From an uncultured Alphaproteobacteria bacterium (GTDB taxonomy: Bacteria > Pseudomonadota > Alphaproteobacteria > JALCBB01): a DNA stretch of 64,000 nt. This document shows positions 27,863 through 37,013 of this stretch, one piece after another. Every line of letters starts with the position of its first letter. The first letter of the stretch is position 1. A program made the position numbers and the translations under genes. The stretch is taken from assembly GCA_958267355.1 (NCBI GenBank), contig OY279575.1:666335-730334 (forward strand). Direction: 5' to 3'. A model generated the notes under the pieces. It was not told where the DNA came from, did not search any database, and worked only from the letters and a program-made list of their open reading frames with translations.

Positions 27863-28159
27863 ATATCCCTTGATTTCTAAGCCGCAAAAATGGGTAAGTG
27901 TTGGGCTTCTACTTTAACATTTTTTACGCCTGCTTGTTACGCGCCCTTGCGGGCGCTTTTTGCTCGGCTTTACCCCCCTCGCTTCGCTCGGGGTGCGCCA
28001 AGCCCGCGGGCTATTTGCCGCATCTCGCCTGTCTTCACAGAACTCTAATTCCTAAGCCGCAAAAAAATGGGTTAGGGTTGGGCTTCATCGCAACATTTAA
28101 TTTACGCACCCTTGCGGGTGCTTTGGGCACATCTGGCTTGCTATCCGCGTCCTACGGAC
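27863..28159. repeat. Mosaic repeats between the fusion gene and lon
   Basis: Two copies of the CTAAGCCGCA...GGGTTAGGGTTGGGCTT...AACATTTAA module (about 27873-27950 and 28045-28110), each followed by a hairpin of the CGCRCCCTTGCGGGYGC type, lie here. A CTCGCTTCGCTCGGGG hairpin and a GCGTCCTACGGACGC hairpin are also present. No gene is supported. Confidence 0.75.
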
Positions 28160-28353
28160 GCGATACGCAAGACCACCTGTGCCTGTGGGCAGTCCTATTA
28201 AGATTAGGGCTTCAGCGGTTCGCGCTCAATTCGCGCGAACCCCGCAGGGGATAAACCCCTGCGGGGCAAGCCGCTTCTTACACTTAGAAGTCTTCACAGA
28301 TAGCAAGTCTCTAGCCCCTCCGACTGCTAAAACGCAGTCGGAGGGGCTTTTTT
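28160..28353 (+). ncRNA. Candidate structured RNA or repeat: three-way junction ending in a terminator (copy 1)
   Basis: From a conserved single-stranded-looking lead (GCAAGACCACCTGTGCC, then GGGCAGTCCTATTAAG) the sequence folds into a junction at 28214-28275: AGCGG/CCGCT closes two hairpins, GGTTCGCG/CGCGAACC and CCGCAGGGG/CCCCTGCGG. A small CTTCT/AGAAG hairpin follows, then a strong hairpin GCCCCTCCGACTGC/GCAGTCGGAGGGGC and six T residues (28313-28353). A second full copy is at 45310-45520 on the other strand and a partial copy at 41531-41587, with compensatory changes in the stems. No gene lies upstream on the plus strand that would need this terminator. It may be a small RNA, or a mobile repeat that carries a terminator. 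Confidence 0.45.
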
Positions 28354-28396
28354 GAAGGGCGAAATCAGGGCAAGCCGCTACTTCCCCGTCTTTGTC

Positions 28397-30976
28397 TTAG
28401 TGGCGGGCACCCGTACCATGTTCGGAAACAGGAGTCGTAGGGGGAGGTAAGACTTTTGAAGTTTCGTCTTCCTCTATAGGCTCTAGCGGTTCAGTCAAAG
28501 CTGCTTTCAAGGCTTCGTCAATCCGCTTCACAAAAATAAGCTCCAAGCCCTCAGTAATCTGCTCGTCTATGTCCGCCATATCCTTGCGGTTACCCTCAGG
28601 AATCAGCACCGTCTCAACCAACGGACTACGCTGTGCCGCCAACAACTTCTCCTTCAAGCCGCCAATCGGCAAAACCCGACCCCGCAGGGTGATTTCTCCT
28701 GTCATTGCGACCTTGTGGCTCACAGTCTTGCCTGTCAGGGCTGAAACAATCGCCGTAATAATCGCCAAGCCCGCTGAAGGCCCATCTTTCGGAGTCGCTC
28801 CTTCAGGGACATGGATATGGATATCACGCCCTTCTAACAAGCTACTGGCAATACCAAAAGTCGCGGCACGGCTTTTGACATAGGACTCTGCCGCTCGCAC
28901 CGACTCGCGCATCACATCGCCAAGCTTGCCCGTCGCCGTAGCCCTGCCCTTGCCGCCAAGAGTTACCGCTTCTACCGAGAGCAACTCGCCGCCGACTTCT
29001 GTCCATGCCAAGCCCGTGACGACTCCAACCAAAGCCTTGTCTTCTTCAGGTGAGTCCTTGAACTTCGGAACACCTGCAAAGTCTTCTAAGTTTTTCTGCG
29101 TGATGGTAATTTGCTCCACCTTCTCGCGAGTTATCTTAATCAAACCCTTACGCATCAGCTTAGACAACTGCCGCTCCAGCCCGCGCACACCTGCTTCACG
29201 GGTATATTCACGGATTAACCGCACCAGTGCGTCAGGTTCAATTTTCCACTCGCCTTCCTTCAGCCCGTGTTCTTTGAAGCAACGCGGAATCAAGTGGCGG
29301 GTTGCGATTTCTAGCTTTTCCTTTTCGGTGTAGCCCGGAATCCGCAGGACTTCCATTCGGTCTAGCAACGGACGCGGAATGTTAAGCGTATTCGCTGTCG
29401 TAACAAACATCACCTTAGACAAGTCGTAATCCACTTCTAGGTAATGGTCGCTGAAGGTATCGTTCTGCTCGGGGTCTAGCACTTCCAGCAAGGCTGACGA
29501 TGGATCACCACGCCAATCTGCCCCCAGCTTATCTACTTCGTCCAGCAAGAAGAGCGGATTAGACCAGCCCGCCTTCTTCATACCCTGCAGAATACGCCCT
29601 GGCATTGAGCCAATGTAGGTGCGGCGATGTCCGCGGATTTCCGCTTCATCACGCACCCCGCCCAAAGACATACGCACAAAAGGCCTGCCCGTCGCCTTAG
29701 CAATAGACTTACCCAAAGACGATTTACCCACACCAGGCGGACCGACAAGACACAAAACCTGTCCCTTGGCTGTGCCGACTCTTCTCTGCACCGCCAAGTA
29801 TTCTAAAATTCTGTCTTTTACTTTCTCTAAGCCATAGTGGTCTTGCTCTAAAATCTTCGCCGCGTGTTCAATATCGTACTTCACCCGCCGATACTTGCGC
29901 CACGGCACCGCCAAAAGCCAATCCAGATAGTTACGCACCACCGTCGCTTCAGCCGATAGCATATTCATCGTCTTGAGCTTACGCATTTCAGACGCAGCTC
30001 GCTTACCCGCTTCTTTCGTAAATTTCGTTTTCTTAATCTTATCTTCTAGCTCTTTGATTTCTTCGCGGGAGTCTTCTCCTTCACCCAGCTCTTTCTGAAT
30101 CGCCTTCATCTGCTCGTTTAGATAATACTCACGCTGGGTGCGCTCCATCTGATTGCGAACCCGCGAACGAATGCGTTTCTCCACCTTCGCCAAGCTAATC
30201 TCAGAACGCAAAAGCCGCAAAATCAAATCTAACCGCTCGTGCAAGTCTTCAATTTCCAAGACACGCTGCCTGTCAGATAACTTCAAACGCAAATGCGCCG
30301 CCACCGTATCAGCAAGCCGTACACGATCTTCTTCTTCCTCCACAGCCAAGATCGCATCCTGCGAAATATGGCGACTCGACCGCGCCAACTGCGCAAATTG
30401 ACGCGCCATAGTACGCGCCAAAACTTCGCACTCTTCTTCTTTCTCTAATCCGCCGACAATTTTTTCTTCAAGCGGCTCCACCTTGGCAAGAAGTACAGGC
30501 CCATCATCGTAAAAACGCCGCACCCGCACACGGCGATGGCCTTCAACCAAAACCTTAACCGAATCATCAGGCAGGCGAAGCTTCTGGACAATCGTGCCAA
30601 GCGTTCCAACCGAATACAAATCCGCTACGCCAGGCTGGTCTACATCACCTTCGCGTTGGGCAACCAGCAACACCTTGCCATCACGCTCTCCAGCTTGCTC
30701 TAAAGCCGCTACAGAGCGTTCGCGCCCCACAAAGAGCGAAACCACCATCTGCGGAAAAATCACCGTGTCACGCAACGGCAGAGTGGGTAAAGGCTCGTCT
30801 CCTACTTCTTGGTCAAAGTCAGGAGCAGAACCATCGGGCGAATCACCTTGAGAGTCACCTCGCGATTCACCACGGGAGTCACCCCCCTGCGTGTCGCCGT
30901 GTAAGTCTTCCTGCAATTCCTCGTCTTCAGGAAACGAGCTACGCGGGGCTTGTTTTTCGTCTTCAGGTTCAGACAC
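28397..30976 (-). CDS. lon: ATP-dependent protease Lon
   Basis: Lon is a cytoplasmic AAA+ serine protease that degrades damaged and regulatory proteins. The order is an N-terminal substrate-binding domain (from LPTLPLRDTVIFPQMVV), Walker A GPPGVGKSSLGKSI, FLLDEVDKLG, and the C-terminal protease with the catalytic Ser in KDGPSAGLA and Lys in HKVAMTGE. The start is a GTG with TAGGAG before it. The first about 55 residues are an acidic low-complexity extension with a 12-base repeat (DSRG, ESRG, DSQG, DSPD). The stop codon lies in a segment that recurs, with three differences in 37 bases, in a spacer at 41581-41617. Confidence 0.97.
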   Translation of the reverse strand: MSEPEDEKQAPRSSFPEDEELQEDLHGDTQGGDSRGESRGDSQGDSPDGSAPDFDQEVGDEPLPTLPLRDTVIFPQMVVSLFVGRERSVAALEQAGERDGKVLLVAQREGDVDQPGVADLYSVGTLGTIVQKLRLPDDSVKVLVEGHRRVRVRRFYDDGPVLLAKVEPLEEKIVGGLEKEEECEVLARTMARQFAQLARSSRHISQDAILAVEEEEDRVRLADTVAAHLRLKLSDRQRVLEIEDLHERLDLILRLLRSEISLAKVEKRIRSRVRNQMERTQREYYLNEQMKAIQKELGEGEDSREEIKELEDKIKKTKFTKEAGKRAASEMRKLKTMNMLSAEATVVRNYLDWLLAVPWRKYRRVKYDIEHAAKILEQDHYGLEKVKDRILEYLAVQRRVGTAKGQVLCLVGPPGVGKSSLGKSIAKATGRPFVRMSLGGVRDEAEIRGHRRTYIGSMPGRILQGMKKAGWSNPLFLLDEVDKLGADWRGDPSSALLEVLDPEQNDTFSDHYLEVDYDLSKVMFVTTANTLNIPRPLLDRMEVLRIPGYTEKEKLEIATRHLIPRCFKEHGLKEGEWKIEPDALVRLIREYTREAGVRGLERQLSKLMRKGLIKITREKVEQITITQKNLEDFAGVPKFKDSPEEDKALVGVVTGLAWTEVGGELLSVEAVTLGGKGRATATGKLGDVMRESVRAAESYVKSRAATFGIASSLLEGRDIHIHVPEGATPKDGPSAGLAIITAIVSALTGKTVSHKVAMTGEITLRGRVLPIGGLKEKLLAAQRSPLVETVLIPEGNRKDMADIDEQITEGLELIFVKRIDEALKAALTEPLEPIEEDETSKVLPPPTTPVSEHGTGARH

Positions 30977-31173
30977 AAGAACTCCTAAATTCGGCTACTG
31001 GCTACTGGGTGCCAATTCTAGCCCATTCGCAGGCTTGTCGCAGACTGGGCACGGACTAGGCACAAAAAATCCACCAATTAGGCGGCTAACCCTTATCTGG
31101 GGGGATTGTCCGCCAATTACAAGGGGCAAACACCAGCAACCGTGGAGAAACCCCACAATCACACAGAAATCCT
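30977..31173. other. Spacer between clpX and lon
   Basis: No gene is supported. The spacer has GGCTACTGGCTACTGG and a few short direct repeats but no clear terminator. The promoter for lon would be expected here; I cannot identify heat-shock-type boxes with confidence. Confidence 0.35.
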
Positions 31174-32544
31174 TCAAGATTCCCCGTCTGTCCCTGTCTT
31201 GCGCGGCGTCTCGGACAGCAAATACAAAGCCGCCACAGAGCCTTCAGCCGCTTCCTTATTCACGACTACTTTCTCCACCTCAGAACGAGACGGAATTTCA
31301 TACATCGGGTCTAGCAGAATAGACTCCAAAATAGAGCGCAACCCCCGCGCCCCCGTACGACGCTTAATCGCCTGACGCGCAATCGTGCGGAGTGCATCAT
31401 CGTTAATCTGCAGATCAACATTTTCCATTTCAAACAGACTGCGATACTGCCGCACCAACGCATTCTTCGGAGTCGTCAAGATCTCCACCAAGTCTTCTTC
31501 GGTCAGGTCATCCAGAGTCGCAACGACGGGCAAACGGCCAATAAACTCTGGAATCAATCCATAGCGCAACAAGTCTTCGGGCTCTACCTTACGCAAGACT
31601 TCACTTTCTGTGCGATCATCTGCACCTTGCACTTCGGCTCCGAAACCAATACCCGAGCCGCGTGTACGAGCCTTAATAACTTTGTCTAAACCTGCAAAAG
31701 CTCCGCCACAGATAAACAAAATGTTAGAGGTATCAACTTGGATGAACTCCTGCTGTGGATGCTTACGCCCACCCTGCGGCGGAACCGCCGCCGTTGTGCC
31801 TTCCATAATCTTCAGGAGTGCCTGCTGCACTCCTTCACCCGAAACATCACGGGTAATGGAAGGGTTTTCCGCCTTGCGCGAAATTTTATCCACTTCGTCT
31901 ATATAGACAATCCCGCGTTGCGCCCGCTCTAAATCATAATCAGCCGCCTGTAAAAGCCGCTGAATGATTGTCTCTACATCTTCACCAACATAGCCCGCTT
32001 CCGTCAGAGTCGTCGCATCAGCAATCGTAAAAGGCACATCCAAAACCCGAGCCAAAGTCTGCGCCAGCAAAGTCTTACCCGAACCCGTCGGACCAATCAG
32101 CAAAACATTAGACTTAGCAATTTCAGCAAGTCCTTCGCGTTCTGCTCCCTTATCTAGCCGCTTGTAGTGATTATGCACCGCCACCGACAAGACCCGCTTG
32201 GCACGTTCTTGTCCGATGACATAATCATCCAAGATGGAAGCAATTTCAGACGGCGTGGAAGCCATCTTGCCACTACGCGAAGCATCTGCCTTGGTCTCCT
32301 CGCGGATGATATCCATGCAGAGCTCAATGCACTCGTCGCAGATGAATACCGTAGGACCAGCAATAAGCTTCCTAACCTCATTCTGATTCTTGCCACAGAA
32401 CGAACAGAACAAACTTGTCCGCCCACCAGAGCCGCCCGTGCCCCCAGAGCCGCCCGTGCCACCACCAGAGCCACCCGCGCCCGAACTACCCATCGGCGTA
32501 TCACCGCTCCTACCAGAGCCAGAAGTGCCTGAACCAGAAGCCAT
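31174..32544 (-). CDS. clpX: ATP-dependent Clp protease ATP-binding subunit ClpX
   Basis: ClpX is the AAA+ unfoldase partner of ClpP. The zinc-binding domain has CSFCGK and CDECIELC; the ATPase shows [25 protein letters not shown], the pore-loop segment [24 protein letters not shown] and [10 protein letters not shown]. The 456-residue length exceeds the usual about 420 because of a Gly/Ser/Thr N-terminal extension of some 43 residues with an 18-base repeat (GGTGGS). AGGAGA precedes the ATG. The usual upstream partner clpP is 6.2 kb away, beyond an inserted island. Confidence 0.97.
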   Translation of the reverse strand: MASGSGTSGSGRSGDTPMGSSGAGGSGGGTGGSGGTGGSGGRTSLFCSFCGKNQNEVRKLIAGPTVFICDECIELCMDIIREETKADASRSGKMASTPSEIASILDDYVIGQERAKRVLSVAVHNHYKRLDKGAEREGLAEIAKSNVLLIGPTGSGKTLLAQTLARVLDVPFTIADATTLTEAGYVGEDVETIIQRLLQAADYDLERAQRGIVYIDEVDKISRKAENPSITRDVSGEGVQQALLKIMEGTTAAVPPQGGRKHPQQEFIQVDTSNILFICGGAFAGLDKVIKARTRGSGIGFGAEVQGADDRTESEVLRKVEPEDLLRYGLIPEFIGRLPVVATLDDLTEEDLVEILTTPKNALVRQYRSLFEMENVDLQINDDALRTIARQAIKRRTGARGLRSILESILLDPMYEIPSRSEVEKVVVNKEAAEGSVAALYLLSETPRKTGTDGES

Positions 32545-32798
32545 TGTGGAATCTCCTTGTGCGAGGCAACTCTTCCCCTGCTCTGCCCCTCACAGCCAAG
32601 GGACAAAAACACCGACATAATCGGAAATCAGGGGGGTAGAGAAAGAGTGCCGATTCGTTTCGTGGCAAGTCTAGACAGGAAAAGCCGCGTTTCACAAACC
32701 TTTATCATTTAACCGACTGATAAAAAAGGCATTTTTTGTGATTTTTTGCCCACCCCCGCAGACTCTTCGGGAATCTGGCCCCAAGCCACAGAAAAACT
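32545..32798. other. Spacer upstream of clpX, at the island edge
   Basis: No gene is supported. The left half should hold the clpX promoter now that clpP is distant. The bases 32715-32798 are A/T- and C-rich and resemble the island spacers, so the island boundary is probably near here. No clear direct repeat marks an integration site by eye. Confidence 0.35.
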
Positions 32799-33728
32799 TT
32801 ACGGGGGTTGGGATTTAGGTTTTGGGGGGTAGAGTTTTGGGTTGGGGATGTTGCCTCCGTCTACATAGATGGCACTTGGCTCTTTTTTGGGTGCGTCAGG
32901 CTTCTTTTCGTAGGGGTTGCTCCAGTCCATGCCGTCGTAGCGGTCTTCGGCTTCCACACGGAGCGCAATCTTCTTCTCGTGTGAAGAACTATTATCAATC
33001 AAGCGGCGGGTGCTGCGGTAGTCTTCGGTCTCGCTGTATTCCTTTACAGGCTGGTCAGGGGATAAATACGCCTGGGCGCGGTCAATTAGCTCTGCCATAG
33101 TCGCGTCATCAACGATTTTCTTTCCTGCCACAACTTGCTCTACCAACTCGCAGAACTGGGTCAGCTCGCGGATCATCTCGGTGCGGCGTATCGCTTCTTC
33201 TCGCCGCAGGTTGCGGCGGGGGGCTATGGTTTGCTTCTTGTCGAAGGTTTCAGGCTCTACAAGCTTTCCGCGGGTGCGCATATTCTCTAAGGCTTCTGTA
33301 AGCCTGTTCATCGTCTCGGTTGTAATCTCTTGGTGGTGGCGAAGTTCTTGGTCAGTTAAGCCCTCGGGCGTAGGATTTAAGCGTAATAACTCTAAGTTGA
33401 ACATTATGAGCTGGCGTTCATCGCGTCTTCGTTGGGCGTTAAAAGCCCTGCCGAGTGCTCGCTCTTTGGCGTTGGTTTCGTCTTCTTCCTGTATGGAGCG
33501 TTGGAGGGAAAGTAGGGCTTTGACTTCGTCTTCTAGCTTGTCGTTCAGATGGGGCAGGAGTTGGGCAAGGTTTGCCCTGCGGACTTCGGCACTCTTGCTC
33601 GCCTGCCCCGCGTAGTGGTTGGCTAAGGATTCTGTCAGCAGTTCGGGGTCAAGGGCGGATAGGTACTGGCGCACTTCCGCCAGCTTGGCGGCTGTCGTTG
33701 GCTGGTCGGCTGGGAGGGCGGCGTGCAT
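32799..33728 (-). CDS. Unrecognised charged, largely helical protein
   Basis: I do not recognise this 309-residue protein. It lacks a signal peptide and membrane segments. Residues about 60-200 are strongly charged with heptad-like Leu/Ile spacing, suggesting coiled coil (KLEDEVKALLSLQRSIQEE, RRDERQLIMFNLELLRLN). The C-terminus is Pro/Lys-rich (YPPKPKSQPP). AAGGAT precedes the ATG. It sits inside the island between clpX and clpP, on the same strand as the OLD and Fic genes but 1.35 kb downstream of them. Base composition is closer to the core genes than to the OLD gene, so it may have a different origin. Confidence 0.65.
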   Translation of the reverse strand: MHAALPADQPTTAAKLAEVRQYLSALDPELLTESLANHYAGQASKSAEVRRANLAQLLPHLNDKLEDEVKALLSLQRSIQEEDETNAKERALGRAFNAQRRRDERQLIMFNLELLRLNPTPEGLTDQELRHHQEITTETMNRLTEALENMRTRGKLVEPETFDKKQTIAPRRNLRREEAIRRTEMIRELTQFCELVEQVVAGKKIVDDATMAELIDRAQAYLSPDQPVKEYSETEDYRSTRRLIDNSSSHEKKIALRVEAEDRYDGMDWSNPYEKKPDAPKKEPSAIYVDGGNIPNPKLYPPKPKSQPP

Positions 33729-34936
33729 GGGGTAATCCTTGTTTTGGGGGTTTGGGGCTAATAGAGTTGCGAAATTCTCCTATATAGGAAATGAGCCATT
33801 TTCAGGCGGATTCAAATTTTTTACGGATTTTTGGGGCAAAAAAAGAGATAAATCGGGCGCAAATCTAGGCTCCACCTTGAAAAATAAATTTAAAAATAAA
33901 TTTGCCTGTGGCGTTCCCACCCATCCCCCCCCTAACTTTGCTTCGCAAAGTTAGACCCCAGCTTTTTTACGCGCCCTTGCGGGCGCTTTTTGCACGGCTC
34001 GGCAAGCTTCGCCGTGCTGCCCTTGTGCCTGCCTACGGCAGACACAGCCCCTAGGGGGGTGGCTAATTAATCAACCGTGTTCTTAAAAATAAAAAACATA
34101 AAGAAAGAAAATAAAAAATCTCCGTAGGGTAAATTTTGAAACCTCTACCCGCCCATCCCCCCCTAACTTTGCTTCGCAAAGTTAGACCCCAGCTTTTTTA
34201 CGCCCGCTTGCGCGGGCTTTTGCGTGGCTCGGCAAGCTTCGCCACGCGTGCCCGCTCGTTCGCTTCGCTCACTCGCGCCCCTAGGGGGGGGTAAATTATA
34301 TAAATGCCCCCTTATTAGAGAAAAAAAGTATCCAAAAAATGAAAAAAAGAGATAGAAAAAAATTAAGACCCGTTTGTGTGCCTTCGCGCCCCTAGGGGGG
34401 TGAATTCTCTAATCAACCCATATTTCTAAAAACTAAAAAAACATAAAGAAAGAAAATAAAAAATCTTCGTAGGGTAAATTTTGAAACCTCTACCCACCCA
34501 TCCCCCCCCTAACTTTGCTTCGCAAAGTTAGACCCCCCTTTGCCCTCGCCACACTTCGTGTGGCTCGCCCATAGGGGGGTGTTAATTAGATAGTCCCCCT
34601 CTATATACAAAAAGACAAAAAGAAAAAATGTAGAGAAATTAATGCCTGTTGCCTTCGCGCCCCTATGGGGGGTGGTTTAATAATATCCGTCTGGTTAAAG
34701 AAAAAAGAAGTAGAGAGTGTGAGAAATCTTTAAATTCCCCTCGCGGGCTTCGCCCGCGCTCCCACCCATCCCCCCCAAGCTCACTACGCCCTACGGGCTT
34801 GTGAGCTTGACCCCCCTTTGCCCGCTCGGCACTTCGTGCCTTCGCGCCCCTAGGGGGGTGAATTTTAATAACCCGTGCTTTAAATAAAAAAACTAAAGGA
34901 AGGGGTAAAAGTATTTCAGGAGTAGGAAGGAACAAA
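33729..34936. repeat. Hairpin-module array in the clpP-clpX island
   Basis: This 1.2-kb non-coding stretch is an ordered array. Each module reads CCCATCCCCCC, a variable hairpin, ACCCC, further hairpins, CCCCTAGGGGGGT, then 60-100 bases of A+T-rich, purine-run sequence. The hairpin CTAACTTTGC-TTC-GCAAAGTTAG occurs at 33932, 34163 and 34509. In a fourth module (about 34765-34860) it is replaced by an unrelated stem (AAGCTCAC/GTGAGCTT) in the same place. The CCCCTAGGGG-type word occurs at about 34056, 34278, 34388, 34571, 34657 and 34846. Matching modules recur at 42750-43200. No gene is supported. Confidence 0.85.
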
Positions 34937-34999
34937 CCAAAGGTGGCGACTGCCCCCCTGTAAGGGGGGTAGGAGACAGCTTTGGCAATTGGGGGGGGG
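34937..34999 (+). other. Candidate pseudoknot element, copy A
   Basis: CCAAAGGTGGC (34937-34947) can pair with the downstream CAGCTTTGG, and GACTGCC just inside it can pair with GGCAATT that follows the second arm. C-tracts and G-tracts flank both. Two more copies (43258 and 45190) keep the same order with paired changes. The 100 bases before it are shared with copy B. It lies about 80 bases from the OLD gene's stop. Confidence 0.45.
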
Positions 35000-35078
35000 T
35001 AAAAAATATTTCCTCTATTCTAAAAAGCCTTTCCAGCCCACTCACAATTAAAATTGGAGAAAGCACATAAGGCTTTGC

Positions 35079-36965
35079 TCACTCAGATTGAGCCGCCGCT
35101 TGTATATCATCAAACAGCTTTTGCCACATCGCTTCTAATTCTTTCAGTTCTGCACTTTCCTCTCCTAAATTTTCTAAGTACTCATCAAGAGCTTGTATAA
35201 CTTTTAAGCAAAATTCAAGTTTACACTCCCACACCTTCTCCTTAATATCATTGTCCTTAGCAAATTTTTTTATCGTAGCAGAAATAGACAAATTTTCATC
35301 AATATTAAAAGTTTCCAATTTTATCCCGCCATCAAGAAATTGCTTCTCTTGGAGAAGAGCATTAAAGGTATTGATCATCAGTGTTCTTGGAAACAGATCT
35401 TCAATTTGCGCCTCTCCTTTATGCGCATATAAACTCATATCCAAAACCTTGCCCTCATGTTGAATGTACAAATTTTGCTTTAAATTTCTTTGAGCACTCA
35501 TTCCACTTGCATCAGAATCCAACAAAACTACGGGGCGCTGATTGTTGTTAGAGTAAATGAGTGCAGCAAAAAGTCCGATAGTACTAGACCCCTGACCTGG
35601 CGAAAAACGAAACCTTCTTTTTTGACTCAATTTTCCCTTTGAAATTAAATATTCATATATTTTAATCAAATATTGTTCATCAGTAGATCCTTCGACAATC
35701 ACGACATCATAACCAATGCAATAAATTTTTGAAGAGTCAATTCCAATAGCTTTGAAGAGCGGCTGTATTACCATTGGCTCTTCGTTAATATTATTGGAAG
35801 ATTTTGTAAGCCCGTTTTCTGTAGATATGACCCTGACTCTATCTAAATTTTTGTCGTCAACTAAGAAGGGAAGGTGCGTAGAATAGATCAATTGGCTTTT
35901 TTCGGAGAGCTGATTAAAAAATTTAACAAGAGAAATTTGGGCATTTGGATGCAAGGACAGTCCTGGCTCATCAAGCAGTAAAATACGGTTATTGGGCTCT
36001 TCTTTTTTCCGTGCCGCTGAAAAAAACAAGAAAAAACTAAGAAACCACTGTAGCCCCCCGCTACGAAATTCAAGTTCAATGGGCGTTGTTCGCTCTGAAT
36101 CCCTCACCCATATCCTAAAATCTTGATTGTCCGCTTGAAAGCAAAAAGTATAATTTTCCTCAGGCCTCCAAGCGTGGAATTCTTTAGAAAAACGACTGGC
36201 AGCAGAATTCAGTTTGGCAAATCGCTTTTGTTTATTAAGAGCTTGGTCTCCTTGCCCAGAATCAATTTCATGCCCATAATTTATAATCTCTTCAAGATTA
36301 AGGTCTAAGTAATCAAATAAAATTTTAATGTTTCGTGCATTTATGCGCTCTTCGTCAGACAAAGCGTTTGCGTCTCCATTTAAAATTTCCTGCACCCTCG
36401 TTAATTTAATACCTGAAACAAGTTTTGCATAATTCGGATAATAAACAAATTTGGGCACCATCTCCAAAAGCTGGTTAAAAATCGGTTCTATCGTTTCCTC
36501 TCCCAAATTATCCCCTAATTCGGAACCATCCAAATCTGAAGGGTAAATATAAACAATACCGTTATAATCTTTTTTCACCAATAAAAATTTTATATTAGCG
36601 AGTGGGTTCCAGTGTTCAGTGACAACTGCTTCTCCAAGACTAGTTCCCGCTACTGTGACACCATGTTCAGAGTTAACAAATTCCTTAAAGGAAGACCACT
36701 TTTCTTCGTCCAATTCAAAGAGAGCTTGAATAAAGGGTGTGCTTTTCTTATTTTCGTTGTCAGCCTCTGGATATTGATTTCTTGGATAGTTTTTATAAAT
36801 ATCAAATTCCCCTGAATCTTCTGTAAGCATTGAAAGGGCAATTAGAAGATTACTCTTACCAGATTCATTAGGGCCGACGAAGCAAGTTACTTCTGGGGCC
36901 ACATCAATCCAGTCAGTGTTTTTAACAGAGCGAAAGTTATGAACTTTGTATTTTACGAGACGCAT
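35079..36965 (-). CDS. OLD-family ATPase with TOPRIM nuclease domain
   Basis: The 628-residue protein has a RecF/SMC-like N-terminus (MRLVKYKVHNFRSV), Walker A FVGPNESGKSNLL (residues about 31-43), a signature-like RSGGLQWF, Walker B ILLLDEPGLSLHPNAQ and a D/H-loop STHLPFLVD. A TOPRIM domain follows: VVIVEGSTDEQYL, with the catalytic Glu, and VVLLDSDASG, with the metal-binding Asp pair. This is the class 1 OLD (overcoming lysogenization defect) architecture, found in phage exclusion and in defence systems such as Gabija. No UvrD-like helicase or reverse transcriptase lies beside it, so it is not a standard Gabija or retron. It is A+T-rich compared with the core genes and starts 48 bases after fic, probably in one transcript. 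Confidence 0.88.
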   Translation of the reverse strand: MRLVKYKVHNFRSVKNTDWIDVAPEVTCFVGPNESGKSNLLIALSMLTEDSGEFDIYKNYPRNQYPEADNENKKSTPFIQALFELDEEKWSSFKEFVNSEHGVTVAGTSLGEAVVTEHWNPLANIKFLLVKKDYNGIVYIYPSDLDGSELGDNLGEETIEPIFNQLLEMVPKFVYYPNYAKLVSGIKLTRVQEILNGDANALSDEERINARNIKILFDYLDLNLEEIINYGHEIDSGQGDQALNKQKRFAKLNSAASRFSKEFHAWRPEENYTFCFQADNQDFRIWVRDSERTTPIELEFRSGGLQWFLSFFLFFSAARKKEEPNNRILLLDEPGLSLHPNAQISLVKFFNQLSEKSQLIYSTHLPFLVDDKNLDRVRVISTENGLTKSSNNINEEPMVIQPLFKAIGIDSSKIYCIGYDVVIVEGSTDEQYLIKIYEYLISKGKLSQKRRFRFSPGQGSSTIGLFAALIYSNNNQRPVVLLDSDASGMSAQRNLKQNLYIQHEGKVLDMSLYAHKGEAQIEDLFPRTLMINTFNALLQEKQFLDGGIKLETFNIDENLSISATIKKFAKDNDIKEKVWECKLEFCLKVIQALDEYLENLGEESAELKELEAMWQKLFDDIQAAAQSE

Positions 36966-37013
36966 GGCGGGACCTTCAGTGGCAAGTTGGGGGTTTGATG
37001 CGGGATGATAGCA

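Noticed and set aside
33900..34999. Array of integron attC sites
   Set aside because: The elements contain inverted repeats, but no integrase gene or cassette genes accompany them and the typical GTTRRRY core is not evident.
35079..36965. Gabija or retron defence system
   Set aside because: The OLD protein fits, but no UvrD-like helicase or reverse transcriptase gene lies nearby.
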